Part shown: piece after piece, positions 1 to 8,766 of the stretch
Layout: each line of letters opens with the position of its first letter
Numbering within the stretch: the stretch's first letter is position 1
Source: Candidatus Gallimonas merdae
GTDB taxonomy: Bacteria > Bacillota > Clostridia > Christensenellales > Borkfalkiaceae
Assembly: GCA_904419525.1 (NCBI GenBank)
Contig: CAJFRT010000001.1
Coordinates: 1 to 64,000 of the forward strand
Direction of reading: 5' to 3'
Length of the DNA: 64,000 nucleotides
The notes under the pieces: generated by a model
Seen by the model: only the letters and a program-made list of their open reading frames with translations
Databases searched by the model: none
What the model was told of the DNA's origin: nothing
Translations under genes and position numbers: made by a program

Positions 1-1437
1 ATGAGCAACGCGTTTCATGAGCCCGCCTAGACGGATGTCCTGCTTTTCAAAACCATGCGGTTTGCGCTCCCTTTCCCGCTGCGCAAGGAACAGGCGGTAA
101 AAGGCTCCCAGCCGCTTTTCAAGCTCCCTGTAATCGGCAACCAGCGTAGCAAGCGCCCCGCGGTCATCCGCCTGATACTCCTTGCGCGTTCTAACGCCGA
201 GGTCGTATTTGATCTCCAACACGTCGCACAGCGCCATGAGCGTCTTAAATAGATAGCCATATCGCACGCTTTTTGCGCCCGCGCGCAGCCCTTCCCGGAT
301 GGCGGAAAACCGACTGCCGTCCCCCTTCACTGTCCTGTCGAAGATGCCGAGGAAAGGGTCGGAATAGAGCATGTATTTACAAGGATTGACGGGGCTGTCG
401 GTAACGAGGTTGACTTTGTCGAGCGCAAGAAAGTCCTCCACGCAAATGCCCGTAACGCGGCGGAACTTTTCGGCGATCACTTTCTCATCAAAGTTCCCCC
501 GCGCGTACTCCGCCGCCGAGAAGAGAACGGGGAGCGTTGCAAACAGTGAACATTCCGCGCCATCGTCCTTCCAGCAGGTGACGAACGCATCCTCCACGCC
601 GTTCTCTCTGCACGCCTCCATCACCGCCCGCCAAGCGCGCACGGCATAGCGGTTGTGCGGCGCAAAGCCGTACCAGCCCGAATCCCCGCCCGCAAAGACG
701 ACGGGGTTTTCAAATTCTTGATGCGCGCGCAGCATACCGTCGTAATGCGACCTGTCCGTGCTGTAATAGTCCCAATAGACGAGGGTTACGTTCTTTGGCA
801 CGAGAGCGCGGATCGCTTCAGGAATGCTGCCCGTGCAGTAATACTGCCCCTTGTTGGCAAGGCGGAAGAACATGTCCGACCACATTATGGGTGAAAAGCC
901 GTATTTTTCGGCAATCTGCGCGACTCGTGTCAGATGTTTCAGAAGGATTTCAAAACGGTTTTCATAGCCGTGCCGATCAAGATACTTTCCAAGCCCGACC
1001 ATGTGCGCCTCGTCCATGCCGATATTGATGCGGCGGGAAGTAAAACACTCCGCGCACGTTTGGAACATCTTTTCGATGAGTTCGTAGGTGCGCTCCTCGC
1101 CTGCAAGCAGAATATCCCCGAAATCGATGCACGCCTTGGAATATTCGTCCCAGCGGGCGATGCCGCCGAGGTGCGCGAGCGTCTGGATACACGGAACAAG
1201 CTCCAATCCGTTTTCCCGCGCCGCCGCGTCCAGCTCCTTCAACTCCTGTTTGGAATACCGCCCACGAAGGTATCCGAAGTACGGTTCTCCTTCAAGTTCG
1301 TACACGTCCTCCGTGTACAGCTGCACATAGGTATAGCCCATCTTTTTGAGTAGCCCGAAATACCGCTTGAGCGTCTCCACGGAATATACCGCGTCGCGCG
1401 AGCAGTCGAGCATCACGCCGAGCGAACGAAACTTCAC
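1..1437 (-). CDS. Glycoside hydrolase family 20 (beta-N-acetylhexosaminidase type), 3' end outside the window
   Basis: Open from a GTG at 1435-1437 to the window edge (479 codons, no stop). AGGAGG lies seven bases before the GTG. The N-terminus reads MKFRSLGVMLDCSRDAV and the catalytic-strand motif INIGMDEAHMVGLG supplies the adjacent Asp-Glu pair that GH20 enzymes use for substrate-assisted removal of terminal GlcNAc/GalNAc. The single-domain layout resembles cytoplasmic GcnA-type enzymes of Firmicutes; no signal peptide is seen, so it probably acts on imported oligosaccharides. It is the last visible gene of the glycan cluster, 40 bases after the esterase. Family assignment is firm; substrate is inferred. 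Confidence 0.85.
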   Translation of the reverse strand, partial: MKFRSLGVMLDCSRDAVYSVETLKRYFGLLKKMGYTYVQLYTEDVYELEGEPYFGYLRGRYSKQELKELDAAARENGLELVPCIQTLAHLGGIARWDEYSKACIDFGDILLAGEERTYELIEKMFQTCAECFTSRRINIGMDEAHMVGLGKYLDRHGYENRFEILLKHLTRVAQIAEKYGFSPIMWSDMFFRLANKGQYYCTGSIPEAIRALVPKNVTLVYWDYYSTDRSHYDGMLRAHQEFENPVVFAGGDSGWYGFAPHNRYAVRAWRAVMEACRENGVEDAFVTCWKDDGAECSLFATLPVLFSAAEYARGNFDEKVIAEKFRRVTGICVEDFLALDKVNLVTDSPVNPCKYMLYSDPFLGIFDRTVKGDGSRFSAIREGLRAGAKSVRYGYLFKTLMALCDVLEIKYDLGVRTRKEYQADDRGALATLVADYRELEKRLGAFYRLFLAQRERERKPHGFEKQDIRLGGLMKRVAH

Positions 1438-1477
1438 AGGGTTTCCTCCTTTTGCTTATACCATCTTTACAGCCACA

Positions 1478-2311
1478 TCAAGCCGTGTAAAACGCATGCC
1501 CGCGCAAAAATTCCAAAGACAGCCTGAGCCAGTGCCTAACGTGCTCCGTTTGCGCGTTGCACGCAGAAAGCACCTCCTCGGAACAGACAGACAGCCCGTG
1601 CCGTCCCGTCTCAAAAGCATGGTACTCCGCAGGAACGCCTGCCGCGCACAGCGCGCGGAACAGGCGGATCGAGTTCTCGATGGGTACTTCCGCATCATCT
1701 GCGGTCGCCCAAAGAAACATGGGAGGCGCATCGGGGCGGACGACGCGTTCCAAAGAGTACCGCTCGTATGGCGCTTTCCCGCCGCAGAAATTGACAAAGG
1801 TCTCTTCATCTCGACAGCTTTGCTCGGATGAAACGACTGCGTATGCCAGAATGGCGGCGTCTGGACGGATCTGCGCACAGTCCGTCCCGAACCTTGCGGA
1901 CAAAACCAGGTCGTCCCACAACAGCGAAATACAGCCGCACAGATGCCCTCCCGAGGAAAACCCGAGCGCCGCGATCTTCCCGTCCGAATGCAGGCGCTCC
2001 GCCTCCTTTCGCAGATAGAGCATCGCCATTGCCGCTTCCGTCAGCAACGTCGGATAGCCGCACTCGGGAGCTACGTTATACTCCAACACATAGGCATCCA
2101 GCCCTTTGCCGTAGTAATACATTGCGACGGGCTCCCATTCCCGTTCCGAAACGAAGGAATAGCCGCCCCCGGGGAAGATCAGGATCGCCGAACGCTTTTT
2201 CCACGCGATCTCCTTTGAGCCGACGTGGCGGTAGACGTGCAGAAAGCCGCGCGTTTTTTTGCCCCGTTCTGCTTGAAACCATTCGTACAGATCGATTTTT
2301 TCGCGATACAT
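1478..2311 (-). CDS. Alpha/beta-hydrolase esterase (acetyl-xylan-esterase-like)
   Basis: 277 residues from the ATG at 2309-2311, which has GGAGGAG just upstream; an in-frame extension to 2374 would overlap the GH36 gene and lacks a ribosome site. FPGGGYSF near residue 45 is the oxyanion-hole segment, GFSSGGHL carries the nucleophile Ser, TADDAEVP a likely acid Asp and GRHGLS the catalytic His. There is no signal peptide, so it is cytoplasmic. Proteins of this kind remove acetyl or other acyl groups from sugars taken up as esters. It begins four bases after the GH36 stop, so the two are almost certainly co-transcribed. Exact substrate unknown. Confidence 0.75.
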   Translation of the reverse strand: MYREKIDLYEWFQAERGKKTRGFLHVYRHVGSKEIAWKKRSAILIFPGGGYSFVSEREWEPVAMYYYGKGLDAYVLEYNVAPECGYPTLLTEAAMAMLYLRKEAERLHSDGKIAALGFSSGGHLCGCISLLWDDLVLSARFGTDCAQIRPDAAILAYAVVSSEQSCRDEETFVNFCGGKAPYERYSLERVVRPDAPPMFLWATADDAEVPIENSIRLFRALCAAGVPAEYHAFETGRHGLSVCSEEVLSACNAQTEHVRHWLRLSLEFLRGHAFYTA

Positions 2312-2315
2312 TGCG

Positions 2316-4496
2316 TCACTTCTCCTCCGTGAGCAAGATAAGTTTTGAATCAAATTCGGAGGGCGTTTCGGCAAACAGATTCAGCCCTACTTCCATGTAA
2401 TATTCGCCGCTGTACACGTTTTTGTCGTAACTGTTCTTGTAGGCGCGCGTCCTGTCCAGTCCTTTCAGTCTCAGGTAACGGAACTGCTGCCACTCCTTTT
2501 TGCGGTTCATGAGAAGAACGAGCGAAACACTCTTATCCCGCGAGACGCATTGCATGCACATTCTGTTGCCCTCATTTGGCGAGAGGATATGATGCAGGTC
2601 GCCCTGTTCGATGACTTCCGAATGATATTTTCGATAGAGTGCGGCGATTTCCGAAAGTTCAGCAATTTCTTCTTCCGTCAGTTCGTTCGGATTCATCTCA
2701 TAGCCGTACGTCCCGAACAGCGCAAGCGCCGCCTTTGTGGTATAGGAAGCCACGCTGCTGTCGTTGACATGCGAAGCGATGCAGGAGAGCGGATAACCAA
2801 GCGATGTATTGAACTGGATCTCCATACGCTGCGCGGGATCGGACTCGTCACTCGCCCAGATCTGCGGGCAGTAGTACAATGTGCCGAGATCGAACCGTCC
2901 GCCGCCGCCCGCACACCCTTCAAACATGATATGCGGATATTCTTCCGTCAATCTGCCAAGCAGAGAATAGTACCCGAGCATGAGCCTGTGATACATTTCC
3001 CCCTGCCGCTCGGGATCGTTAGCCTCGTGTTCCATAACGATGCGATTGCAGTCCCATTTGATATAATCAACGGTATATTCGGACAAAAACGCCTTCATCT
3101 GCCTGTAAATATGATCGACGACTTCTTCCCTCGAAAAATCCAGGTGAAGCTGATGCCGCCACAGGTATGGTTTTCCGTCCTTTTGGTATCCCAATGCATA
3201 ATCGGGGTGAGCACGGAACAGATCGCTATCGTAGTTCACCATCTCAGGTTCGAACCAGATTCCGAATTTCAATCCCTTCTCATGGCAATACGCGATGACT
3301 TTATGCAGATCGACCTTATCCTGATTGACCGTCCAGTCCCCAAGTCCTGCCGTGTCGTCGTTGCGTTTTCCGAACCAGCCGTCGTCCAGCACAAACAGCT
3401 CCGTCCCGATCTTGCAGGCAGAGTCAATGTATGCGAGAATGGACGCCGTATCAAAATGAAAGGAGCAGCCCTCCCACGAATTGAACAGAACGGGCTTGTA
3501 CGCGTCGTTGCCCCGATAGCCGATGAGGTTTTCGCGGATAAAACGGTGGAACGTCCTGCTCATTGCGTCCGTCCCCTCGTTGGAATAGACGACGATTGCC
3601 TGCGGCGTCTGAAAGCGTTCCCCTCGGCGGAGCATCCACGCGAAATCTTCTTCGTTGATTCCGTAAGTAATATGCGTGCCGCAGAGCTTATCTGAGAACA
3701 CGCGGAATTTGAAATTGCCGCTGTAAATCAGGTTGAACCCGATCGCCACGCCGTGGTCGGCGGTCGCGTCACGGTGTTTCAGATACACGAACGGATTTTC
3801 TTCGGCAGAAGAACGCCCGTAATTGCTGGATATTTCCTGTATACCGTCCAGAATATCGTTTTCCGCATACTCGCGCTCGTGCATCCACCTTCCGTGAAAA
3901 TGGACAAGCTTATAATCCCTGCTTGTAAGATCCTGCTGCATCGACATGGCGCGGACAAGCGTTACAGGCTCTTCCCCTCTGTTTTCGATCTCAAAGCTCT
4001 TGACGAGAACGTTCTTATCCGAAAACATCGTCAGTCGGTATGTCAGATATACCTCACTGTTTTGCTCTTTGAAGAGAAACTCCGCCGTTTCACAATTCTC
4101 CTCGTTCCCGCGCGCGTGCGGCATTCCGGGAAGCGCGGGAATCCCGGCAAATGCCTTATAGCCCACGCAGCGGAAGTCCGTTGCAAACGAGCCGTTCTTC
4201 CGACGGATCACGACCGGCGCGCCGCGCTTATCGGCATACCCGTGCGAGGAGAGTTCGAGCGGCGTGCACTGCGCGTTGAATCCGACAGCGTATCTGCGCT
4301 CCTCTCCGCGGGCAACGTCGTAATACATACATTCTCCGCCGCCCTCCACGTTGCACGCATTGAGGATGCCGCTATAATCGGAGAGCGCCTTGCCGAACCA
4401 GACGTTTTCAAGATTGCCCGCCTCGTTCAGATAGACCGCGTAGGCGATTTTGCCGTTTTCTAAAATAAAAACGTTGTGCTCCGTTTCATGAAACAT
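2316..4496 (-). CDS. GH36 alpha-galactosidase
   Basis: 726 residues, about the usual size for the tetrameric cytoplasmic GH36 enzymes. An N-terminal beta-sandwich precedes the barrel. WFGKRNDD and GLGDW are substrate-binding segments, KFGIWFEPEMVN is a family signature, DYIKWDCNR (about residue 482) carries the nucleophile Asp, and IWASDESD about 70 residues later carries the acid/base Asp. The ATG at 4494-4496 was chosen because AAGGAG lies ten bases before it; the longer start at 4532 has no such site. It should hydrolyse terminal alpha-1,6-galactose from raffinose-type or galactomannan oligosaccharides in the cytoplasm. Confidence 0.9.
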   Translation of the reverse strand: MFHETEHNVFILENGKIAYAVYLNEAGNLENVWFGKALSDYSGILNACNVEGGGECMYYDVARGEERRYAVGFNAQCTPLELSSHGYADKRGAPVVIRRKNGSFATDFRCVGYKAFAGIPALPGMPHARGNEENCETAEFLFKEQNSEVYLTYRLTMFSDKNVLVKSFEIENRGEEPVTLVRAMSMQQDLTSRDYKLVHFHGRWMHEREYAENDILDGIQEISSNYGRSSAEENPFVYLKHRDATADHGVAIGFNLIYSGNFKFRVFSDKLCGTHITYGINEEDFAWMLRRGERFQTPQAIVVYSNEGTDAMSRTFHRFIRENLIGYRGNDAYKPVLFNSWEGCSFHFDTASILAYIDSACKIGTELFVLDDGWFGKRNDDTAGLGDWTVNQDKVDLHKVIAYCHEKGLKFGIWFEPEMVNYDSDLFRAHPDYALGYQKDGKPYLWRHQLHLDFSREEVVDHIYRQMKAFLSEYTVDYIKWDCNRIVMEHEANDPERQGEMYHRLMLGYYSLLGRLTEEYPHIMFEGCAGGGGRFDLGTLYYCPQIWASDESDPAQRMEIQFNTSLGYPLSCIASHVNDSSVASYTTKAALALFGTYGYEMNPNELTEEEIAELSEIAALYRKYHSEVIEQGDLHHILSPNEGNRMCMQCVSRDKSVSLVLLMNRKKEWQQFRYLRLKGLDRTRAYKNSYDKNVYSGEYYMEVGLNLFAETPSEFDSKLILLTEEK

Positions 4497-4570
4497 GATG
4501 CGATCGCTCCTTATCGTTATCAATTGCGACACGCCGCCGCAGACACGGGTTTTCCCTTTCCTTGCGGGCG

Positions 4571-5401
4571 TTAAAACTCGATCTCCAAACCGTCGTAGGA
4601 GACGACGATGCCGTGTTTTGCCATTTCCGGAACCATCTCGTCATATGTCTGTCCGCCGTTGTGGGAAAAGTGATTGGCGACGAAGATCGTTTTTTCGTCC
4701 GCAATCCCCTCCCGCAGCAACCGTTCCCGCACTTCAAGATTTGTTTGCAGGCTCATATGCCCGTCTCGCCAGCCTCCGCCGATCCCAAGACAGCCGGTGC
4801 AGTCAAGGGAAACGAGACCGAACCTGCCGAACTCTTTCAAAAGCGCATAGTTTTCCTCGGGGAAAAGCCCCGTATCGTGCGCGTATAAGAGCCGCTTCCC
4901 GCCGCGCTCGACGGCATAGATCACGGGCGTCGTTTCGGCGGGATGGTTTGCCCGCAGCGCAAGAACTTTGTACTTTTTATCCGAGGTATAAAAGACCTCT
5001 TCGGGCTTTACGAGCTGCGCCTCCACTCTGTTTTGCATATGGTGCGTTTCGATCTCCCGCCCGATCTTATCATACCCGTCCTGCGCGGAATAGAAACGCA
5101 CCGTGCGGTGTTCATGACTGAACGGGTCGGACAAAAGCAGCAGATCGGCGGGGCAGAGATGGTCGCTGTGGCTGTGGGTGATCAGGCAGTCGCCGATCTT
5201 TTCCCATTCGATGCGGTATTGCAACGAATGGCAGACGGTATCTGCGTTATAATCGAACAGCAGCTCTCCGTCCACGAGCGCCTGTGAGCGCGAACGCAGC
5301 GCCCTTCCGCCCGTGCGGAAGGATTCCCTGCACACGCGGCACTTGCAATACGGGGCGGGAACACCCTCATACGCGGCGGTTCCCAAATATCGGATCTTCA
5401 T
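4571..5401 (-). CDS. Metallo-beta-lactamase-fold hydrolase (PhnP-like)
   Basis: 276 residues with AGGAGG before the ATG. The N-terminus MKIRYLGTAAYEGVPAP is followed by a CKCRVC cysteine pair of the kind found in PhnP-type phosphodiesterases. ITHSHSDHL is the HxHxDH metal-binding motif, YAHDTG and VANHFSHNGG are the later metal ligands. Such enzymes hydrolyse phosphodiesters, often cyclic phosphates. It lies between MgtC and GH36 on the same strand, so it may process a phosphorylated sugar intermediate, but nothing in the sequence proves this. Confidence 0.75.
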   Translation of the reverse strand: MKIRYLGTAAYEGVPAPYCKCRVCRESFRTGGRALRSRSQALVDGELLFDYNADTVCHSLQYRIEWEKIGDCLITHSHSDHLCPADLLLLSDPFSHEHRTVRFYSAQDGYDKIGREIETHHMQNRVEAQLVKPEEVFYTSDKKYKVLALRANHPAETTPVIYAVERGGKRLLYAHDTGLFPEENYALLKEFGRFGLVSLDCTGCLGIGGGWRDGHMSLQTNLEVRERLLREGIADEKTIFVANHFSHNGGQTYDEMVPEMAKHGIVVSYDGLEIEF

Positions 5402-5463
5402 ACGTTTGTCCTCCTTGCTTTGTCTGTTTCTTTGCGCAGCAAGCGCTGCGCGGCAACATATTA

Positions 5464-6114
5464 TCAGCCCTCGTCGCAGCGTTCGATGGAGCGGATGAAC
5501 GGATACTGCGCCATGATCTCCGTAAGCCGCTGCGAAGAATATTCTTTATCCGTGTTGAGTGTGGCATGATACACCGTCTCCTCGCCCTTACGTTCGATGA
5601 CGAGACGGTTGAAGCGGTCGGTCTGAAAGATCTCTTTGATGACGTCGTTCTCCCCGCCGCTGCTCGTGAACACGATCTTGACCTGAAAATACTTCTTCGT
5701 CTGAAAAAACTTGCACTTGATATGGAACAGGCACTGCACGCCGATGAGGACGACCGTCGACCCCGCGGCAACGAGGTACATACCCGCGCCTGCCGCCATG
5801 CCCACGCCGGACGTTGCCCACACGCCCGCGGCGGTCGTCAGTCCGTGGATCTCGTGCTTGCGGTAGATGATGATGCCCGCGCCCAGAAAACCTATCCCCG
5901 AAACGATCTGCGCCGCCACGCGGGAAGCGTCCGCCTCGATACTGTCCCCGAAGCCATACTTGGATACGACCATGATGAGCGCGCTCCCCGCGCACACGAT
6001 GGTATGCGTGCGGATGCCCGCCTCCTTATAGCGCAGTTTCCGCTCGTACCCGATGGCAAAGCCGAGAACCACTGCAAGCAAAATATTCAGCAAATGATAC
6101 AAATCCTGCAACAT
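5464..6114 (-). CDS. MgtC/SapB family membrane protein
   Basis: 216 residues from the ATG at 6112-6114 (MLQDLYHLLNILLAVVLG); the longer start at 6165 would overlap the upstream gene. The N-terminal part has several membrane segments with the family signature GFAIGYERKLRYKEAGIRTH and a Gly/Ala-rich helix GIGFLGAGIII. The C-terminal 80 residues are soluble and ACT-like. The family is tied to magnesium limitation and membrane energetics; its place in a glycan operon looks incidental. The ribosome site (GGGAAAG) is weak. Confidence 0.85.
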   Translation of the reverse strand: MLQDLYHLLNILLAVVLGFAIGYERKLRYKEAGIRTHTIVCAGSALIMVVSKYGFGDSIEADASRVAAQIVSGIGFLGAGIIIYRKHEIHGLTTAAGVWATSGVGMAAGAGMYLVAAGSTVVLIGVQCLFHIKCKFFQTKKYFQVKIVFTSSGGENDVIKEIFQTDRFNRLVIERKGEETVYHATLNTDKEYSSQRLTEIMAQYPFIRSIERCDEG

Positions 6115-6161
6115 ATGTCTTTCCCGTACCGTGCCTGAAATGCACGGATGTGTTTGCCGTA

Positions 6162-8135
6162 TCACTTTATGACAGGCACATCTCCGATACGCGGGATCTC
6201 CGAAAGATATTTTTTCAGGATCTCGGGAGAATATCCGTTATTCTGAATGATATCTTGATAGAAATAAGCGCTCGGCTTCGGCGTGCGCCGATAGCCGTTT
6301 GCCCGATCGACGGAAACAAGCCCGAATTTTGGCAGATACGAACCCCATTCATAATTGTCGAGAAGAGACCAATAGAGATATCCGCGCACATCCACGCCCT
6401 CTTCGATCGCGGTATGAAGCGCACTCAGATACTCCGTCAAAAAGACGATGCGCAGGCGGTCGTCCTCGCACGAATATCCGTTTTCCGTGATATAGACGGG
6501 CTTGTCTTTCAGCCGCATCAGGCTGTGACAGACGGTTTCCGGATAAAATTCATCCAGATAAAAGTTCTTCATTTTGATGGTGCGCGCCTTGGTGAACGGA
6601 TAACGTTCTCCTTTCATGTTCGCTTTTCTCATATCTACCATACTGCGGGTATAGATATTGATCGACCAGAAATCGCAGGTATCCTTGACGTCTTTGTCGA
6701 AAAGCGCGGGCTTTAACCCGTACTTTTCAAGATAGCCGACCCATTTTTCCAACAGATCGAAATTGCGCGCGGCGAGCTCCGTACTGCCACCTGCACGGAC
6801 GACCGCCGCCGTCATGATGAGCATATTGCCGCATTCCTCGACGGGCATCTGCATCTTTTCGTTATAGACATTGCTCGCTGCGGGACGCAGATAAAGCATC
6901 GGCTGCGTTTTCGGACCCTCGCCCCAGCCGAAGGCAAGCATGCCGCAGTTGAACTTATCGTTTCCCTCGCGCACGCCGTACACCTGCCCGCTGCACCACG
7001 GATAAGTCCCCAAATCATGCGGGGCGAAACCGAACGTCCAGACAGGCATCCGCGCAAACGCGAAGATGCCGCGCATCATTGCATTGACAAGTTCGGGATT
7101 GTACAGCAGAAAAAGCGGCATGGAAGGATAGGAAACATCCACCGTTCCGATACAGCCGTTGGAATCACATTCCTTGGAGAGGAACAGCAATTCTCCCTTC
7201 CCATTCTGCACAAGCTTATGCCCGCCCATTGTCTGCCGCAGCGCCGCGCAGGCAAGCAGATAGTACCCTTCTCCGACGGCATTACAATCCGTTCTGAGTT
7301 TTTTATCGAACGACCTGCATTTACAGACGATCTTCTCCTCGTTGTCAAAAGCATACGCCAACGCGTCAACGATCGTCTTGCCGTTACGGAAATAATATCT
7401 TTTCAGCCATTCGCCGAAATAGAACACGGAGACAAGGTCATCGTGCGCCGTCATGAAAGAGCCGCGGGGCGCGCGGTTTACGCTCATAACGCAGCTGCGC
7501 TCATTGGATTCACGCAGATACTCTGCCTTCCCCTCCGCAACATAGCGGTTGACGGCGGCCTCGGTCACAAAAAAGCTCTCTTCGCCCGCGAGGTATGTGT
7601 AGCCGTGATCGGGCGCGTAGGTATCGCTCGTATCCGACGCCACAAGGTTTCTGCGGCGCGTCATGAACGCCGCCTCGAACTTTCCGCAGGGCAACACGCC
7701 GCCGATGATGGGCGCGCGCTTGGCGCTGTAACAGTATTCTTCGTCCAGAACGAGCGCAACGGAAAAATCTTCCGGCAATTTCCGCTTGAATTTTACTTCA
7801 TAGCGCGTATAGCAGACGGGGCAGGACAGCGTTTCAAGATTGTCGGGCGGCAGCGGAGAGACAAACCGCACTCTGAGCGTAAAGTCCGCACACGCGAAGG
7901 TATACGCCGTTTCAAACGCGGTAACGGAAACGTCTTTCTGCACGAGCGGGATCGCGTCGTCCCTTCTGCCCAGAAAACAGTATGTCTTTCCGCCGAAACG
8001 GACCAGCCCGTATGTGCGGCGGGAAGTTCCCTGCCAGAAGATCGCATCTCCGCCGTTTAACGTATCGTTCTTGGACCACACCGAAAAATCGGGGTCTATG
8101 ATCCACAGCGGGTACGCAGGTAATTTACGTTGCAT
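6162..8135 (-). CDS. In-frame chimera: glutaminase-like DUF4964/DUF5127/DUF4965 protein fused to the C-terminal part of a GH1 glucosidase
   Basis: 657 residues from the ATG at 8133-8135, with AAGGAG seven bases before it; a GTG six bases earlier is too close to that site. Residues 1-480 look like the glutaminase-like family: LPAYPLWIIDPDFSVWS at the start, then VSPLPPDNLETLS, and GIFAFARMPVWTFGFAPHDLGTYP further on. At about residue 480 (near base 6,700) this stops, and from DTCDFWSINIYTRS to the end it is a GH1 C-terminus, with the nucleophile motif PVYITENGY and YWSLLDNYEWG. The GH1 acid/base motif (T-x-NEP) and the first half of that barrel are absent, as is the last part of the DUF4965 region. 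Probably neither activity is intact. A deletion between two neighbouring genes, or misassembly, would explain it. Confidence 0.75.
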   Translation of the reverse strand: MQRKLPAYPLWIIDPDFSVWSKNDTLNGGDAIFWQGTSRRTYGLVRFGGKTYCFLGRRDDAIPLVQKDVSVTAFETAYTFACADFTLRVRFVSPLPPDNLETLSCPVCYTRYEVKFKRKLPEDFSVALVLDEEYCYSAKRAPIIGGVLPCGKFEAAFMTRRRNLVASDTSDTYAPDHGYTYLAGEESFFVTEAAVNRYVAEGKAEYLRESNERSCVMSVNRAPRGSFMTAHDDLVSVFYFGEWLKRYYFRNGKTIVDALAYAFDNEEKIVCKCRSFDKKLRTDCNAVGEGYYLLACAALRQTMGGHKLVQNGKGELLFLSKECDSNGCIGTVDVSYPSMPLFLLYNPELVNAMMRGIFAFARMPVWTFGFAPHDLGTYPWCSGQVYGVREGNDKFNCGMLAFGWGEGPKTQPMLYLRPAASNVYNEKMQMPVEECGNMLIMTAAVVRAGGSTELAARNFDLLEKWVGYLEKYGLKPALFDKDVKDTCDFWSINIYTRSMVDMRKANMKGERYPFTKARTIKMKNFYLDEFYPETVCHSLMRLKDKPVYITENGYSCEDDRLRIVFLTEYLSALHTAIEEGVDVRGYLYWSLLDNYEWGSYLPKFGLVSVDRANGYRRTPKPSAYFYQDIIQNNGYSPEILKKYLSEIPRIGDVPVIK

Positions 8136-8147
8136 TTGCACACTCCT

Positions 8148-8753
8148 TCAAATCTCAAAATCGTCGGCAAAGCCGCATTCCACGGCCTCACGCAGAAAGC
8201 GAAGCTCGTTCTCCGCCTGTGTAATGAGCGTGGGAGCACACTCCCCCGTAAGCCGCTGTCTGCCGTAATCGGAATGATAGCCGTAAACGGACACCGTTTT
8301 CGGCATCAGGCACTTGGCAAGTTCCGTCGCGCGGCGCAGATGCCACGGACTCGTCACAACGGCAACATTCAGCCCTTTCTCCGTAAAAAGATCGTTTTTT
8401 AACAGAGTAAACGCATACAGGATGTTTTCGATCGTATCTTTTGAATTGTTCTCGAGAACGATCTCCGCTTGCACGCCCGCTTCCTGCAAAAGGCGGCAAA
8501 GGATCTCGCACTCCGGCAACGCCTCGCCGCCGAACTGCCGCGCGACGCCGCCGCAGGCGATGACCTTTCCGATAGGTACGCGCGCAAGAAGCGCGGCGGC
8601 GCTTGCCGCACGGCTGCGCATATCGTCGATGCCGCCGCCGAGCACGAGTACCGCATGGCAGGGCGGCGGAAGCCGCCCGAACGTTTTGCCGAACAAGATC
8701 TCATCTTTCTGCGCGGCGGAGAGAGCCGCAACATCAGCCTGGGAAAATAACAT
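8148..8753 (-). CDS. YdcF/SanA/ElyC-like protein (DUF218)
   Basis: 201 residues. LVLGGGIDDMRSRAASAA is the Gly-rich first strand of the DUF218 fold, KVIACGG follows, and VVTSPWHLRRA is the second conserved block with the typical S-x-H-x-R-R pattern. No membrane anchor is present, unlike SanA, so a cytoplasmic YdcF-like form is likely. The biochemical role of the family is poorly defined (envelope or nucleotide-binding functions are proposed). It lies between GH3 and the chimera with short gaps, so it belongs to the same transcript. Confidence 0.75.
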   Translation of the reverse strand: MLFSQADVAALSAAQKDEILFGKTFGRLPPPCHAVLVLGGGIDDMRSRAASAAALLARVPIGKVIACGGVARQFGGEALPECEILCRLLQEAGVQAEIVLENNSKDTIENILYAFTLLKNDLFTEKGLNVAVVTSPWHLRRATELAKCLMPKTVSVYGYHSDYGRQRLTGECAPTLITQAENELRFLREAVECGFADDFEI

Positions 8754-8766
8754 ATACTTTCCTTTT

